NCBI RefSeq assembly: GCF_001676025.1
Contig: NZ_LZFW01000009.1
Span: 1 to 64,000, forward strand
DNA: 64,000 bases
From: Vibrio sp. UCD-FRSSP16_30
GTDB taxonomy: Bacteria; Pseudomonadota; Gammaproteobacteria; Enterobacterales; Vibrionaceae
Direction of reading: 5' to 3'
Under the pieces are notes generated by a model. It ran no database searches. It was not told the DNA's origin and saw only the letters and a list, made by a program, of their open reading frames with translations. Within the stretch, counting starts at the first letter, position 1, and every line of letters begins with the position of its first letter. Position numbers and translations under genes: made by a program. This document shows, piece after piece, positions 54,876 through 64,000 of this stretch.

Positions 54876-55862
54876 TTACCAGTTAGGGGTTAGAGATAAT
54901 GCTGGCTCTTGAAGCGCAGATAGCTGTTCCTTTAATGCTAGCACCTGACCTTCCCAGTATCTTGCATCATTAAACCATGGAAATGCCACAGGGAAAGCAG
55001 GATCTTGCCATCTTTTTGCGAGCCAAGACATATAGTGTATTAAACGTAGACCGCGTAAAGGCTCGATCAGTTTCAATTGATTAGCATCAAAATCACAAAA
55101 TTCTTGATAGCCTTCTAATACGATATCCAATTGCAGCAATTTTTCTTGGCGATCTCCGTTTAAAAGCATCCATAAATCTTGAACGGCGGGCCCATTTCTC
55201 GCGTCATCTAAATCAACAAACATGGGGCCGTCACGCCAAAGAATGTTGCCTGGGTGGCAGTCCCCGTGTAAGCGAATTGGTGTGTAATTTGGTTGCCATT
55301 GTTCTTCAATAGCAGTAATTAACGACTGCATATCTTGGAAAAAAGCGGATTCAAGATACTGAGGAATAAACTGACTTTTTTTGAGTATTTCTTGAGACTG
55401 ATACAGGTACTCTTCTAGCCCCATTGTTGGCCTATGTTGAAAAGTGGGTAACCCCTCACTGACCTTATGAATACGACCAAGAAACCGCCCAACCATTTCT
55501 AGCTGATTATAATTATCGACTTCAAACTGTCTTCCGCCAACACTTTCAAACAGGGTAAATAAATAACCTTCATGTCGATGTAGGGTTTTACCATTGATAA
55601 TGACTGGTGGCGCTATCGGAATTTCATGCTCTAGCAGGGATAAAGTAAAGTCATGTTCTTCTTGTATTTGCTGTTCATTCCAACGCTGAGGTCTATAAAA
55701 TTTTACTACGTAGCGTTTCTTTTCTTCGTCAACAAATTGATAAACTCGATTTTCGTAGCTGTTAAGGGCTAGAAAACCAGACTCAGCACGCACTCCAATA
55801 CCGGCTAATGCATACCACATAAAATCTGGAGTTAAAGAATCAAAGTTGAATAGGGTGGTCAT
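54876..55862 (-). CDS. srkA: stress response kinase A
   Basis: SrkA (YihE/RdoA) is an aminoglycoside-phosphotransferase-fold Ser/Thr kinase linked to Cpx-stress survival and to a role against MazF-dependent death in E. coli. The 328-aa protein has the catalytic loop LHGDCHPGNILW near residue 199-210, the Mg-binding FVDLDDARNGP near 216 and a small N-lobe with RYVVKFYRPQRW. It is followed by dsbA, forming the srkA-dsbA operon. Confidence 0.94.
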   Translation of the reverse strand: MTTLFNFDSLTPDFMWYALAGIGVRAESGFLALNSYENRVYQFVDEEKKRYVVKFYRPQRWNEQQIQEEHDFTLSLLEHEIPIAPPVIINGKTLHRHEGYLFTLFESVGGRQFEVDNYNQLEMVGRFLGRIHKVSEGLPTFQHRPTMGLEEYLYQSQEILKKSQFIPQYLESAFFQDMQSLITAIEEQWQPNYTPIRLHGDCHPGNILWRDGPMFVDLDDARNGPAVQDLWMLLNGDRQEKLLQLDIVLEGYQEFCDFDANQLKLIEPLRGLRLIHYMSWLAKRWQDPAFPVAFPWFNDARYWEGQVLALKEQLSALQEPALSLTPNW

Positions 55863-55882
55863 AGTTGAATTTGCCAGTGACG

Positions 55883-55912
55883 AAAAAAGAGGGTTATTTT
55901 GCAGTATAACCC
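55883..55912 (-). terminator. rho-independent terminator of ccoG
   Basis: On the minus strand AGAGGGTTAT (55903-55912) pairs with ATAACCCTCT (55889-55898), followed by TTTTTT. It separates ccoG from srkA. Confidence 0.8.
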
Positions 55913-55932
55913 TCTCTATATATTAATTCTTG

Positions 55933-57351
55933 CTAAAGCTGTTTGATAAAGCGACTTTCTACTGCAATAGAAAAACCGTGTTGATCTTCTAGCTCAAACT
56001 CAATGGTAGTGACCGGTGAGCTCAGTTGCTCAGGATCAATACCTAAACTGATTGGCAAGTTAAACACCTCTCCAGGTGCGACACTGATGCTTTGACGACC
56101 GTACCACTGCGCTTCATTTAACCCTGATACTTCTAAATCATAACGTTGACGTTGTTGGGTTTTGTTGATGATTTTTAGCGTATAGGTGTTTTCAATAAGA
56201 CCATTACTATTGGTTCTATATAGCTGAGTTCTATCTCGAATTACGGTTAAGCCAGCAGGGTCAACCGTTGCAATCTGCATAAAGAAGAAGCCAAACATCA
56301 GTATCATGACTAAGCCATAACCGATGAGTTTTGGTCTCATGATTTTGGTTTGTGTACCTTCAAGTTTGTGTTCTGTGGTGTAACTAATGAGACCTTTTGA
56401 GTAATTCATGCGATCCATTGTTACATCACAAGCGTCGATGCATGCTCCGCAGTTGATGCATTCGTATTGAAGACCGTCCCTAATATCTATGCCAGTCGGG
56501 CAAACCTGCACACACAAATTACAATCGATACAATCGCCTAAATTGAGATCGCTAGGGATAGCTTTGCGCGAACGAGGGCCTCGGCTTTCGCCTCGTTTTT
56601 TGTCGTAGCCCACAATAAAGGTGTCTTTATCAAACATAGCCGATTGAAAGCGCGCATAAGGACACATGTGGATACAGACGATAGATCGCATCCAACCTGC
56701 ATTGGCATAAGTGCATACCGCAAAAAACAGCACCCAAAAGTAGGTCCAAGATGAGGCGTTTAAGGTAAAGAAGTCATACCAAAGCTCATTAGTCGGCACA
56801 AAGTAGCCAACAAAGGTGAGCCCAGTCAGCAGTGCGATGCCGAACCAAATAAGATGCTTAGCGGTTTTTCTAAATGCTAAAGAGGTGGTCAGTGGTTGGG
56901 AGTCTTGCTTTTTTCGTTTATTAGCCGCGCCTTCTAGTTTCTCTTCAAACCAAATGTACATGAATGTCCAAACGGTTTGCGGGCACAGGTAGCCACACCA
57001 TACTCGGCCTAAAAAGGTAGTAATAAAGAACAGCGCAAATGCCGCGATGATAAATAACATGGCGAGCAAAGTGAGATCTTGTGGGTATAGAGTGGTACCA
57101 AAGAAATTGAATTGCTGCTGACCAATATCCAATAGAATGGCTTGGTTTTCTCCGTAGGGAATCCATGGTACTAAAGCAAATAGAAGCAGCAGTAACCAAG
57201 CTCCGTAACGGCGCAGTTTTTGAAATACCCCCTTGCTTGCTCTGACATAGATGCGATTGCTGGGGTTGAACCTATCACCCTGACCTTTATGCGTCTTAGG
57301 ATTAAATTCCTTGGCAGTGACGTCTTTAACGTCGATACGATCCTTGTTCAT
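55933..57351 (-). CDS. ccoG: cytochrome c oxidase accessory protein CcoG
   Basis: CcoG (FixG/RdxA) is a membrane copper-reducing Fe-S protein for assembly of cbb3-type oxidases. The 472-aa protein has five or six hydrophobic spans in the first half, CGYLCPQTVW and CIHMCPYARFQ, then two 4Fe-4S ferredoxin clusters, CIDCNLCVQVCPTGID and CINCGACIDACDVTMDRM, and a C-terminal immunoglobulin-like periplasmic domain. The cco operon is not in the window. Its terminator is at 55883-55912. Confidence 0.94.
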   Translation of the reverse strand: MNKDRIDVKDVTAKEFNPKTHKGQGDRFNPSNRIYVRASKGVFQKLRRYGAWLLLLLFALVPWIPYGENQAILLDIGQQQFNFFGTTLYPQDLTLLAMLFIIAAFALFFITTFLGRVWCGYLCPQTVWTFMYIWFEEKLEGAANKRKKQDSQPLTTSLAFRKTAKHLIWFGIALLTGLTFVGYFVPTNELWYDFFTLNASSWTYFWVLFFAVCTYANAGWMRSIVCIHMCPYARFQSAMFDKDTFIVGYDKKRGESRGPRSRKAIPSDLNLGDCIDCNLCVQVCPTGIDIRDGLQYECINCGACIDACDVTMDRMNYSKGLISYTTEHKLEGTQTKIMRPKLIGYGLVMILMFGFFFMQIATVDPAGLTVIRDRTQLYRTNSNGLIENTYTLKIINKTQQRQRYDLEVSGLNEAQWYGRQSISVAPGEVFNLPISLGIDPEQLSSPVTTIEFELEDQHGFSIAVESRFIKQL

Positions 57352-57458
57352 TAAACACTTTCCAACCTAAACTTTAGGCGCAGTATAGCGAACTAAATAA
57401 AGATTAGTTGTTACATGAGTTGCATAAATAGCGAGGATGTTTTGATATCTTTGGCAGA

Positions 57459-57482
57459 GGTCAGTAAGCGGTGTTACTGACC
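57459..57482. terminator. hairpin downstream of yihD
   Basis: GGTCAGTAA (57459-57467) pairs with TTACTGACC (57474-57482), with loop GCGGTG. It sits 10 bp after the yihD stop on the minus strand but has no U tract, so its terminator role is weak. Confidence 0.4.
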
Positions 57483-57491
57483 TTTATAAAA

Positions 57492-57758
57492 CTAGTCGAT
57501 AATGCCACGAGCACGTAGAAGAGCGGTTTTAAAATCGTCTTCTCTATCTTTTGCAAGTCCTGGAATCTCTTCATCTTTACCACTGTTGCGCATCTTGAGA
57601 TGGTAAATCAGAACATCATCAGTTAGGTCTTCTAATTGACCTTTATAACCCGCTTCTCCAGCCAGTTTAACGAGAAACTCAATCAAATTAGTCTCAGGCT
57701 CTTTCTGCCATTCAGGTTGTAGCAATTCAATTACTTCATTTAAACGGTGGCATTTCAT
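57492..57758 (-). CDS. yihD: YihD family protein
   Basis: An 88-aa small protein, homologous to E. coli YihD over its length ([40 protein letters not shown]). The function is unknown to me. ATG 57758 has GGAGAA 7 nt upstream; the frame extends to 57842 into a hydrophobic segment with no counterpart in YihD. In E. coli yihD sits next to srkA-dsbA; here ccoG lies between. Confidence 0.9.
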   Translation of the reverse strand: MKCHRLNEVIELLQPEWQKEPETNLIEFLVKLAGEAGYKGQLEDLTDDVLIYHLKMRNSGKDEEIPGLAKDREDDFKTALLRARGIID

Positions 57759-57821
57759 AGTCTTCTCCATAGAACTTGGGTGTGTGACTAACTTAACAAA
57801 AAGACCATAAAAAAGATAAGA

Positions 57822-57853
57822 AAAAGCGCATTTGAAATTCAAATGCGCTTTAT
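57822..57853 (-). terminator. rho-independent terminator for the 57.9-kb small gene
   Basis: On the minus strand AAAGCGCATTTG pairs with CAAATGCGCTTT around AATTT, followed by TTTCTT. It stands between yihD and the small frame at 57899-58012 and reads leftward, so it ends the transcript of the small gene 45 nt past its stop codon. Confidence 0.78.
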
Positions 57854-57898
57854 ATCGCGATTAAGACTCTAAATATAAGTTCATTTTTAAAAACGAAA

Positions 57899-58012
57899 TT
57901 AAGACTTAGTATCTTGCTCTGCTTTTTGTTTCTTTGGTACTGGCGCAAAAAAGTTTCTGCGTTGTACTACTCGACTGCTAGGTCGAGAAACCCTGACGGC
58001 TGTTGGAAGCAT
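57899..58012 (-). CDS. candidate 37-residue basic protein
   Basis: A minus-strand frame of 37 codons opening MLPTAVRVSRPSSRVVQRRN and ending QDTKS. It is Arg/Lys-rich with no membrane segment. GGGTGA lies close upstream of the ATG, and a good intrinsic terminator follows 45 nt after the stop, so it forms a compact transcription unit in an otherwise empty 480-bp gap between yihD and the SpoOM gene. I do not recognise it; a small RNA rather than a protein is possible. No clear promoter was identified; the upstream region (58030-58140) is A/T-rich. Confidence 0.5.
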   Translation of the reverse strand: MLPTAVRVSRPSSRVVQRRNFFAPVPKKQKAEQDTKS

Positions 58013-58237
58013 ACTTCACCCATTAGTCAGGCATATCCTTTGCCGTGTTATAGATACTCATCAAGTACCTATACATAGGGTATCAGATAACTTATTTTAT
58101 TGACCAATAAATGTGCGAATTTATAGAGCCTATTTATGATTAATACAGGTACCACTTCAAAAATAAGGCAAATCACTTGGGTAATCGCTAATTTTTGAGC
58201 CAGTATCATTAGAGTGGTTTTTATGTGAGGGAAAGGC

Positions 58238-59044
58238 ATGTCTTTTTTTAAGAAAACATTGGCGAGCTTAGGGATTGGATCGGCAACCGTTGATGCTGTT
58301 CTTCAGCAGGAAACACTGATTCCTGGAGACAAGGTGAGTGTGGTTATCCACGTTTATGGCGGCGCAACGGAACAGATTATTGATCATATCGACCTTAAAT
58401 TATGTTGCCTATATATGGCGGAAAAAGAACAACGTCAGCCACATAGCGAGGGAGCACTTAGAAGAAAAGTACCGCAAAACTATGTATTGGATAAATGGGA
58501 CCTGCCGTATTCATTTACTATCCATCCTGCGCAGGAGCGTACTTTTGAAATTGAATTGGATGTCCCACTTAATACTCCTTTGACTATTGGCGACTCAAAA
58601 GTGTGGTTAGAAACGGCTCTGGATATTGATTTAGCGATAGATCCAACCGATAAAGATATGCTGACAGTGCGCCCTGATCCGGTGATGGATAAAATATTTA
58701 CCGAACTGGAAGAACTAGGACTGCGCATTCGACAAGTTGAATGCGAAGCCGCCAAAGGCTTTGCCATGCCGTTTGTTCAGGAATTTGAATTTGTGCCAAC
58801 GACTGGGGTTTTTCATGGCACTTGGAGAGAGGTTGAGATTATTGCTTATCGTGATGATAAACAATTACAGCTATGGTTTGAAATTGATAGACAAAGGAAA
58901 GGGTTAGGAGGGTTGTTATCAAACCTACTCGGTTCATCAGATTTAAATTGCTACCTACCATTGTCTAATGATTTAACAAGTGAGCAGGCAGCAAAACAAG
59001 TGGTGGATTACTTAACTGATTTATTTGCAGCGAAGCAAGCTTAA
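58238..59044 (+). CDS. SpoOM family (sporulation-control-like, arrestin-fold) protein
   Basis: A 268-aa protein of the SpoOM family (FFKKTLASLGIGSATVDAVL at the start is its signature). In Bacillus, Spo0M modulates sporulation and division; non-spore-formers like this one have a poorly known role, perhaps in cell envelope or stress. The arrestin-like region spans about residues 15-145 and no membrane segment is visible. It runs convergent with trkH and overlaps it by 4 nt (stop to stop) without a terminator. Confidence 0.85.
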   Translation: MSFFKKTLASLGIGSATVDAVLQQETLIPGDKVSVVIHVYGGATEQIIDHIDLKLCCLYMAEKEQRQPHSEGALRRKVPQNYVLDKWDLPYSFTIHPAQERTFEIELDVPLNTPLTIGDSKVWLETALDIDLAIDPTDKDMLTVRPDPVMDKIFTELEELGLRIRQVECEAAKGFAMPFVQEFEFVPTTGVFHGTWREVEIIAYRDDKQLQLWFEIDRQRKGLGGLLSNLLGSSDLNCYLPLSNDLTSEQAAKQVVDYLTDLFAAKQA

Positions 59045-60486
59045 CGCTTCCAGAAAGCAGGTAAGAATAAAACTAAAATAGTCAGTATTTCTAAGCGGCC
59101 CAATAACATACCAAAGCTCAATAACCATTTTGCAGCGTCTGGTAGAGGAGCAAAGTTGCCCGTTGGACCAATGATGGGACCCATACCCGGCCCTACGTTC
59201 GCAACTGCGGTAATGGCACCAGATAGGCTAGTAACGGCATCTAAATCCATTGCGGCTAGGCCTGCAGCGACAAGAAGAATGGTGACAAAAAAGGTCAAAG
59301 TAAAAGCAACAATAGACCCTATGATGTCATCGTTAACTCGGCGTTTGTTGTAACGCTGTACAAATACCCCTGATGGGTGAATGAGCTTCATCATCTGAAT
59401 TTTAAGCAGCGTTAATGCTATCTGGAATCTAAAGGTTTTTATACCGCCAGCGGTTGATCCTGAACATGCGCCCATCATCAAAAGAAAAGCGAATAAAACC
59501 GTGGTCAATGTGCCCCAAGCGGTAAAGTCATCGAGACCAAAGCCTGTCGTGGTGAGTACTGAAACTACATTGAACATGGAGACCCTAAGAGCATCACTTG
59601 GCAGATAATTATCATGGTAAACCAGCCAAGCGGCAATGGTCAGGCTTGCCACCATAAATAACTTAAAGAAGCCGATAACTTGAGCATCTTTGGTTAAAGC
59701 GGCAATGGTTTGTTTTCTATAGGCGGCAACAAATAATAGGAAAGGAAGGCCACCTAAGAACATGAATAGAGTTGAGAACCACTGTGCTTGATAAGAGAAA
59801 TGATTCATCGAGCTATCAGAGGTTGAGTACCCCCCCGTAGATATCGTGGTGAATGCGTGATTGATGGCTTCAAATGGCGTCATGCCTGTTGCGACATAAC
59901 TGGCAAAACAGGCAAAGGTAAGCCCAAGATAAACAACCACTATGCTCTTAGCGACACTCTTTACTCTTGGTGAGCTTTTATCTGACCAGTCAGAAGATTC
60001 AGTTTGAAATAACCGCATTCCCCCCACATTTAGCATCGGCAGAATTGCCACACCCATAACAATAAAACCAATCCCGCCTAACCATTGCAGAAGAGAGCGC
60101 CATAGTAAGATGCTAGGGGACATACTATCGAGCCCGCTAAGTACTGTGGAGCCTGTTGTGGTAATCCCTGACATGGTTTCAAAATAAGCATCAGTAAAGC
60201 TAATGTGATTAATGAAAACAAAGGGTAAAGCGGCAAATATGGTACTGACAATCCACACTAATGTGGTGACTAAGAATACATCTCGTACATTGAGTTTAAA
60301 TTGTTTTGTACGTCCTAAAGTAAGGCATATAAACGAAACGATATGGGTAATGGCGACTGCTTTCGCAAACTCAACAAAACCACTTCCGGGATTAAAAATC
60401 GCGAGGATCGTTGGCGGATACATGAACAGAGCTAGCTTTGATAGCACTAGCCCTAGAACAAATAAGATGGGACGTACATTTACCAT
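59041..60486 (-). CDS. trkH: Trk potassium uptake channel subunit TrkH (second copy)
   Basis: A 481-aa TrkH paralogue of the gene at 1335-2792. Filter loops are TTTGST near 109-114, STGGYS near 216-221, TTTGFG near 311-316 and ANVGPG near 424-429; the CSGSTAGGI segment is the channel-lining region. It follows trkA by 9 nt in the rsmB-trkA-trkH order seen in Vibrio and lacks a terminator, overlapping the SpoOM gene. The two copies probably differ in K+ affinity or regulation; that is inference. Confidence 0.93.
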   Translation of the reverse strand: MVNVRPILFVLGLVLSKLALFMYPPTILAIFNPGSGFVEFAKAVAITHIVSFICLTLGRTKQFKLNVRDVFLVTTLVWIVSTIFAALPFVFINHISFTDAYFETMSGITTTGSTVLSGLDSMSPSILLWRSLLQWLGGIGFIVMGVAILPMLNVGGMRLFQTESSDWSDKSSPRVKSVAKSIVVVYLGLTFACFASYVATGMTPFEAINHAFTTISTGGYSTSDSSMNHFSYQAQWFSTLFMFLGGLPFLLFVAAYRKQTIAALTKDAQVIGFFKLFMVASLTIAAWLVYHDNYLPSDALRVSMFNVVSVLTTTGFGLDDFTAWGTLTTVLFAFLLMMGACSGSTAGGIKTFRFQIALTLLKIQMMKLIHPSGVFVQRYNKRRVNDDIIGSIVAFTLTFFVTILLVAAGLAAMDLDAVTSLSGAITAVANVGPGMGPIIGPTGNFAPLPDAAKWLLSFGMLLGRLEILTILVLFLPAFWKR

Positions 60487-60495
60487 GCTGTAAGC

Positions 60496-61872
60496 CTACA
60501 AGAAGAATGGACTTGGTTGAAATAAGCTTTCAACATCAGGCACATACTTTTTATCAACTAAGAACATAACAACGTGGTCATCTTGTTCAATCATGGTTCT
60601 ATCGTGTGCAATTAACACTTCTTCACCGCGTACAATGGCACCAATAGTGGTCCCTGGTGGAAGTTTCAAATCACCGATAGCTCGGCCAACGACTTTTGAG
60701 GTATTTTCATCACCATGTGCAATGGCTTCAATTGCCTCAGCGGCACCACGTCGTAATGATGAAACATTCACAATATCGGCGCGACGGACATGGGTAAGCA
60801 ATGCAGATATGGTGGCTTGTTGTGGCGAGATCGCAACATCAATATCCCCACCCTGCACAAGGTCGACATAGGCTCTACGCTGTATCAGCACCATTACTTT
60901 TTTAGCATTAAGGCTTTTGGCCAGCATGGCCGACATGATATTGGTTTCATCTTCATTGGTCAGCGCGATAAAAACATCCATCTCTTCGATGTTTTCTTCA
61001 TACAGCAGTTCTTTATCTGCGGCATCGCCACAAAGCACAATGGTATTTTCGAGTTGCTCTGAGAGCATTTCTGCTCGTTCAATATTGCGCTCAATAAGTT
61101 TAATCGAGTAGTTGCGCTCTAGGCGTTTTGCCAATCCAGCACCAATGTTACCACCACCGACAATCATAATTTTACGATACGGTTTCTCAAGGCGTTGTAA
61201 TTCACTCATCACGGAACGAATGTCATTACTTGCGGCAACAAAAAACACTTCATCATCAGCTTCAATGATGGTTGTGCCCTGCGGTCTGATCGCGCGTCCT
61301 TGACGGAAAATAGCGGCCACTCGAGTATCAATATGAGGCATGTGTTCGCGTAATGCAGAAATAGCGTTTCCGACTAATGGGCCGCCATAAAAGGCTTTAA
61401 CTGCCACTAGGCTAACTTTTTCTTCTGCAAAACTAACCACTTGAAGAGCGCCAGGGTATTGCACCAAGCGTTCGATATAACCCGTTACGAGCTCTTCTGG
61501 TGCAATAAGGTGGTCAACTGGGATCGCACCAGATTTAAATAGAGACTCTTTTTCTTCTAAGTACTCAGGAGAGCGGATACGTGCAATTCGGTTCGGTGTA
61601 TTAAACAGTGTGAACGCCACTTGGCATGCTGCCATATTGGTTTCATCTGCATTCGTTACCGCTACTAGCATATCCGCATCTTGAGCCCCTGCTTCTCTTA
61701 GGGTATCAGGATGACTTGCCGCACCATTGACGACACGAAGGTCATATTTATCTTGTAACTCTCGCAGACGGCGACTATCGGTATCAACAATAGTGATATC
61801 GTTATTTTCGCCAACTAGGTTTTCTGCAAGGGTGCCTCCGACTTGTCCAGCACCCAAGATTATGATTTTCAT
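60496..61872 (-). CDS. trkA: Trk system NAD-binding regulatory subunit TrkA
   Basis: TrkA is a peripheral RCK protein that gates TrkH in response to NAD(H)/ATP. The 458-aa protein has two tandem Rossmann repeats, [13 protein letters not shown] near residue 7 and [14 protein letters not shown] near 238, each followed by TrkA-C domains. It is between rsmB and trkH in a cotranscribed block and can serve both TrkH copies. Confidence 0.96.
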   Translation of the reverse strand: MKIIILGAGQVGGTLAENLVGENNDITIVDTDSRRLRELQDKYDLRVVNGAASHPDTLREAGAQDADMLVAVTNADETNMAACQVAFTLFNTPNRIARIRSPEYLEEKESLFKSGAIPVDHLIAPEELVTGYIERLVQYPGALQVVSFAEEKVSLVAVKAFYGGPLVGNAISALREHMPHIDTRVAAIFRQGRAIRPQGTTIIEADDEVFFVAASNDIRSVMSELQRLEKPYRKIMIVGGGNIGAGLAKRLERNYSIKLIERNIERAEMLSEQLENTIVLCGDAADKELLYEENIEEMDVFIALTNEDETNIMSAMLAKSLNAKKVMVLIQRRAYVDLVQGGDIDVAISPQQATISALLTHVRRADIVNVSSLRRGAAEAIEAIAHGDENTSKVVGRAIGDLKLPPGTTIGAIVRGEEVLIAHDRTMIEQDDHVVMFLVDKKYVPDVESLFQPSPFFL

Positions 61873-61909
61873 CGATTATTTTCCTATCTACAGCAGGGCT
61901 TAGTTTAAT

Positions 61910-63190
61910 TTAGCTCTGTTTTTGCAAAACCGCATAATAGAAACCATCCATATTGTGCTCACCTGGCAATATTTGTCGGCCAGGGTTGCTTGGATCGCTA
62001 TCGATAAGTTCGGCGTCGTCTGTGCGGGCTAAGAATGCCTGTACTTGCTCTTTGTTTTCAACTGGAGAGATAGAACATGTAGCGTAAACTAAGGTTCCGC
62101 CTTTTTTCAGTTGTTGCCACATAGCATCTAAAATTTCACTTTGTAGCTGTGAAAGTGCTGGCAGATCATTGGCGCGTCGTAGCCATTTGATATCAGGGTG
62201 ACGACGAATAACACCAATAGCAGAACAAGGTGCATCAAGCAGTATGCGGTCAAATTGCTCCCCGCTCCACCACTCTTCAGGATCTCGGGCATCAGCACAA
62301 ATTACTTGAGCATCAAGACCTAGACGATCAAGGTTTTGGTACACACGCTCTAAACGTTGTGGGTCTGCATCAATTGCGACCACTTCGCTGCCGGTTGTGT
62401 TTTCCAAAATGTGAGCGGTTTTACCACCGGGTGCTGCGCAGCAATCCAGTATGAGCTCACCATCTTTAGGTTTTAAGTACTCTAGAGATAATTGAGCCGC
62501 CGCATCTTGTACAGAAACCCAACCCTCAGAGAAGCCTGGCAATTTATTGACATCGCATGGGCGATGCAGGCACAGGGCGTGAGGCGCTTGTGGGTGTATG
62601 TCAGCATCAATATCTTCAGCTTGTAATAGGCTTAGATATTCATCACGAGTGTGATGCTTACTATTCACGCGTAGCCACATTGGTGCTTTAGTATTGTTTG
62701 CTTCAACAATTGACTGCCAATCATCAGGGTATGACTCACGAAGCAGTTTAAGTAGCCAGCTTGGGTGTCCGTATTTTCCTGCATCGTGCTTAACCGATGC
62801 TTCATCAAGGTTTTGCTGATTGCGCTGGTAATTACGCAATACCGCATTGATTAAACCTTTTAATTTAGGACCCTTTAGAGATTGGCAAGCTTCGACTGTT
62901 TCTGCGACAGCGGCGTGATCTGCTGTACGCATAAAGCTTAATTGGTAAATACCAACCAATAGCAAGTGGTGGAAAACGCGCTGCTTGCCTTTAAGGGGTT
63001 TTTCCATCAATTCATTGACGATGGTTTCCAATCTTGGCAAATAACGCAGGCAGCCATAGCAAATCTCTTGTAGGAGAGCGTGATCACGAGGTTTTAATTG
63101 AGATTGAGCATTAGGTAGAGCACTAGATAGTGAGTATCCTTTGTCTACAACTTGAAACAGCACGGTTGCCGCAGCGGCGCGTACATTCAT
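61910..63190 (-). CDS. rsmB: 16S rRNA (cytosine967-C5)-methyltransferase
   Basis: RsmB (Sun/Fmu) methylates C967 of 16S rRNA. The 426-aa protein has the NusB-like N-terminal RNA-binding domain to about residue 140 and the C5-methyltransferase domain, with SAM-binding [28 protein letters not shown] and the nucleophile motif [15 protein letters not shown]. It lies between fmt (55-nt gap) and trkA (37-nt gap), as in E. coli. Confidence 0.96.
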   Translation of the reverse strand: MNVRAAAATVLFQVVDKGYSLSSALPNAQSQLKPRDHALLQEICYGCLRYLPRLETIVNELMEKPLKGKQRVFHHLLLVGIYQLSFMRTADHAAVAETVEACQSLKGPKLKGLINAVLRNYQRNQQNLDEASVKHDAGKYGHPSWLLKLLRESYPDDWQSIVEANNTKAPMWLRVNSKHHTRDEYLSLLQAEDIDADIHPQAPHALCLHRPCDVNKLPGFSEGWVSVQDAAAQLSLEYLKPKDGELILDCCAAPGGKTAHILENTTGSEVVAIDADPQRLERVYQNLDRLGLDAQVICADARDPEEWWSGEQFDRILLDAPCSAIGVIRRHPDIKWLRRANDLPALSQLQSEILDAMWQQLKKGGTLVYATCSISPVENKEQVQAFLARTDDAELIDSDPSNPGRQILPGEHNMDGFYYAVLQKQS

Positions 63191-63245
63191 AGGTAATTCC
63201 TAACAAGAGTAAGGCCTGAGAGATTCAAGCCTTAGTGGTATTTAT

Positions 63246-64000
63246 TTATGCTAACTGAGTTCCAACGGGGAACCAATCTGCTCGTGAATTAAGCACGTCG
63301 CTAACAGACATTGCTTTCTTACCTGGAACCTGAATTTGCTCCAGTAATAAGCTTCCGTTTCCAGTTGCGATTTGAATCCCTGATTTGTCAGCGCTGATGA
63401 TAGTACCTGCTTGTTGTGTGCAAGGTGCAGTATCAACGCGAGCTTTCCAGACCTTGATGTTTTTATCATCAATGGCAAAGTAGCTCATTGGCCAAGGATT
63501 AAACGCTCTAATCTCACGTTCAAGAGTTGTTGCCTCTTTGGTCCAATCTAACTTAGCTTCTTCTTTGCTGAGCTTTTTCGCATAATTAGATAGAGCATCA
63601 TCTTGCTTTACAGCAACGGCAGTTCCATTGGCGATAGTGGCAAGGCAATTGACCAGAGCAACAGGGCCTAGCTCTGCAAGCTTATGGTACAAATCGGCAC
63701 TGGTATCTTCATCTTGAATAGGCAGAGTGGCAATATGCAGCATATCCCCAGTGTCTAGACCGACATCCATCTGCATGATGGTTACGCCAGTTTCAGCATC
63801 ACCAGCCCAGATAGAGCGTTGAATCGGTGCAGCGCCACGCCAACGAGGCAGAATAGAGCCGTGTACATTAATACAGCCAAATTTAGGTGTATCGAGTACT
63901 TGTTTCGGCAGTAGTAACCCATAAGCGACCACAACCATTATATCGGCGTTTAAGTCTGCTAATTGCTGCTTTGCTTCATCAGACTTAAAGTTTTCTGGCT
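63246..64000 (-). CDS. fmt: methionyl-tRNA formyltransferase (N-terminus cut off)
   Basis: Fmt formylates initiator Met-tRNA. The gene starts outside the right edge; what is seen is the C-terminal 251 residues, beginning [20 protein letters not shown]. The formyl-binding [21 protein letters not shown] and the DTGDMLH motif are present (in parts [21 protein letters not shown]). It is the first visible gene of fmt-rsmB-trkA-trkH; def, usually ahead of it, would lie beyond 64000. Confidence 0.95.
   Translation of the reverse strand, partial: PENFKSDEAKQQLADLNADIMVVVAYGLLLPKQVLDTPKFGCINVHGSILPRWRGAAPIQRSIWAGDAETGVTIMQMDVGLDTGDMLHIATLPIQDEDTSADLYHKLAELGPVALVNCLATIANGTAVAVKQDDALSNYAKKLSKEEAKLDWTKEATTLEREIRAFNPWPMSYFAIDDKNIKVWKARVDTAPCTQQAGTIISADKSGIQIATGNGSLLLEQIQVPGKKAMSVSDVLNSRADWFPVGTQLA

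Overview
The window is about 64 kb of chromosomal core sequence from a gammaproteobacterium, most likely a Vibrionaceae member (Vibrio or a close relative), around the replication origin of the main chromosome. The evidence is the gene order mnmE-mioC-oriC-mnmG-rsmG-parA-parB-atp, a dnaA-dnaN-recF-gyrB cluster about 7 kb from oriC, an intact ilvL-GMEDA operon, and proteins that align closely with E. coli orthologues while keeping Vibrio-type neighbourhoods (rsmB-trkA-trkH, fadBA next to yigZ-trkH-hemG). The genus is an inference. I see no insertion sequence, prophage, CRISPR array or island, and no tRNA gene.

Left part (1-14.3 kb): the 5' end of a 16S rRNA gene on the minus strand with two strong rrn promoters; yigZ-trkH-hemG (minus); fadBA (plus) behind a FadR-type operator; acuI; an unassigned LysR regulator whose upstream region holds a terminator and a tiny Trp-containing reading frame; tusA; glyQS; avtA.

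Replication and ribosome part (14.3-33.3 kb): hspA/ibpA behind a ROSE-type RNA thermometer; gyrB-recF-dnaN-dnaA on the minus strand; a polar amino acid ABC transporter; rpmH-rnpA-yidD-yidC; mnmE-mioC; oriC (about 28.68-28.94 kb) with DnaA boxes, 12 GATC sites and three AGATCT hexamers spaced exactly 12 bp apart; mnmG-rsmG-parA-parB.

Right part (33.4-64 kb): the complete F-type ATP synthase operon atpIBEFHAGDC; glmU; a divergent permease/periplasmic-binding-protein pair without its own ATPase; the punC-punR purine exporter pair; the branched-chain amino acid operon ilvL-ilvGMEDA (minus) with attenuator and terminator; comM; srkA-dsbA; ccoG; yihD; a candidate 37-residue gene with its own terminator; an SpoOM-family gene; and fmt-rsmB-trkA-trkH (minus, fmt cut by the window end).

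Functionally the region couples origin firing (dnaA, oriC, parAB), translation (rRNA, L34, RNase P, GlyRS, MnmEG, Fmt, RsmB), membrane energetics (ATP synthase, Trk potassium uptake, CcoG) and amino acid or fatty acid metabolism. I found no convincing undescribed multi-gene system. The most useful leads are small: a 37-aa minus-strand gene with terminator near 57.9 kb, a possible Trp leader or small RNA upstream of the LysR gene near 9.3 kb, a lipobox-bearing ABC permease paired with a PheC-like binding protein, and a near-parS motif inside recF.
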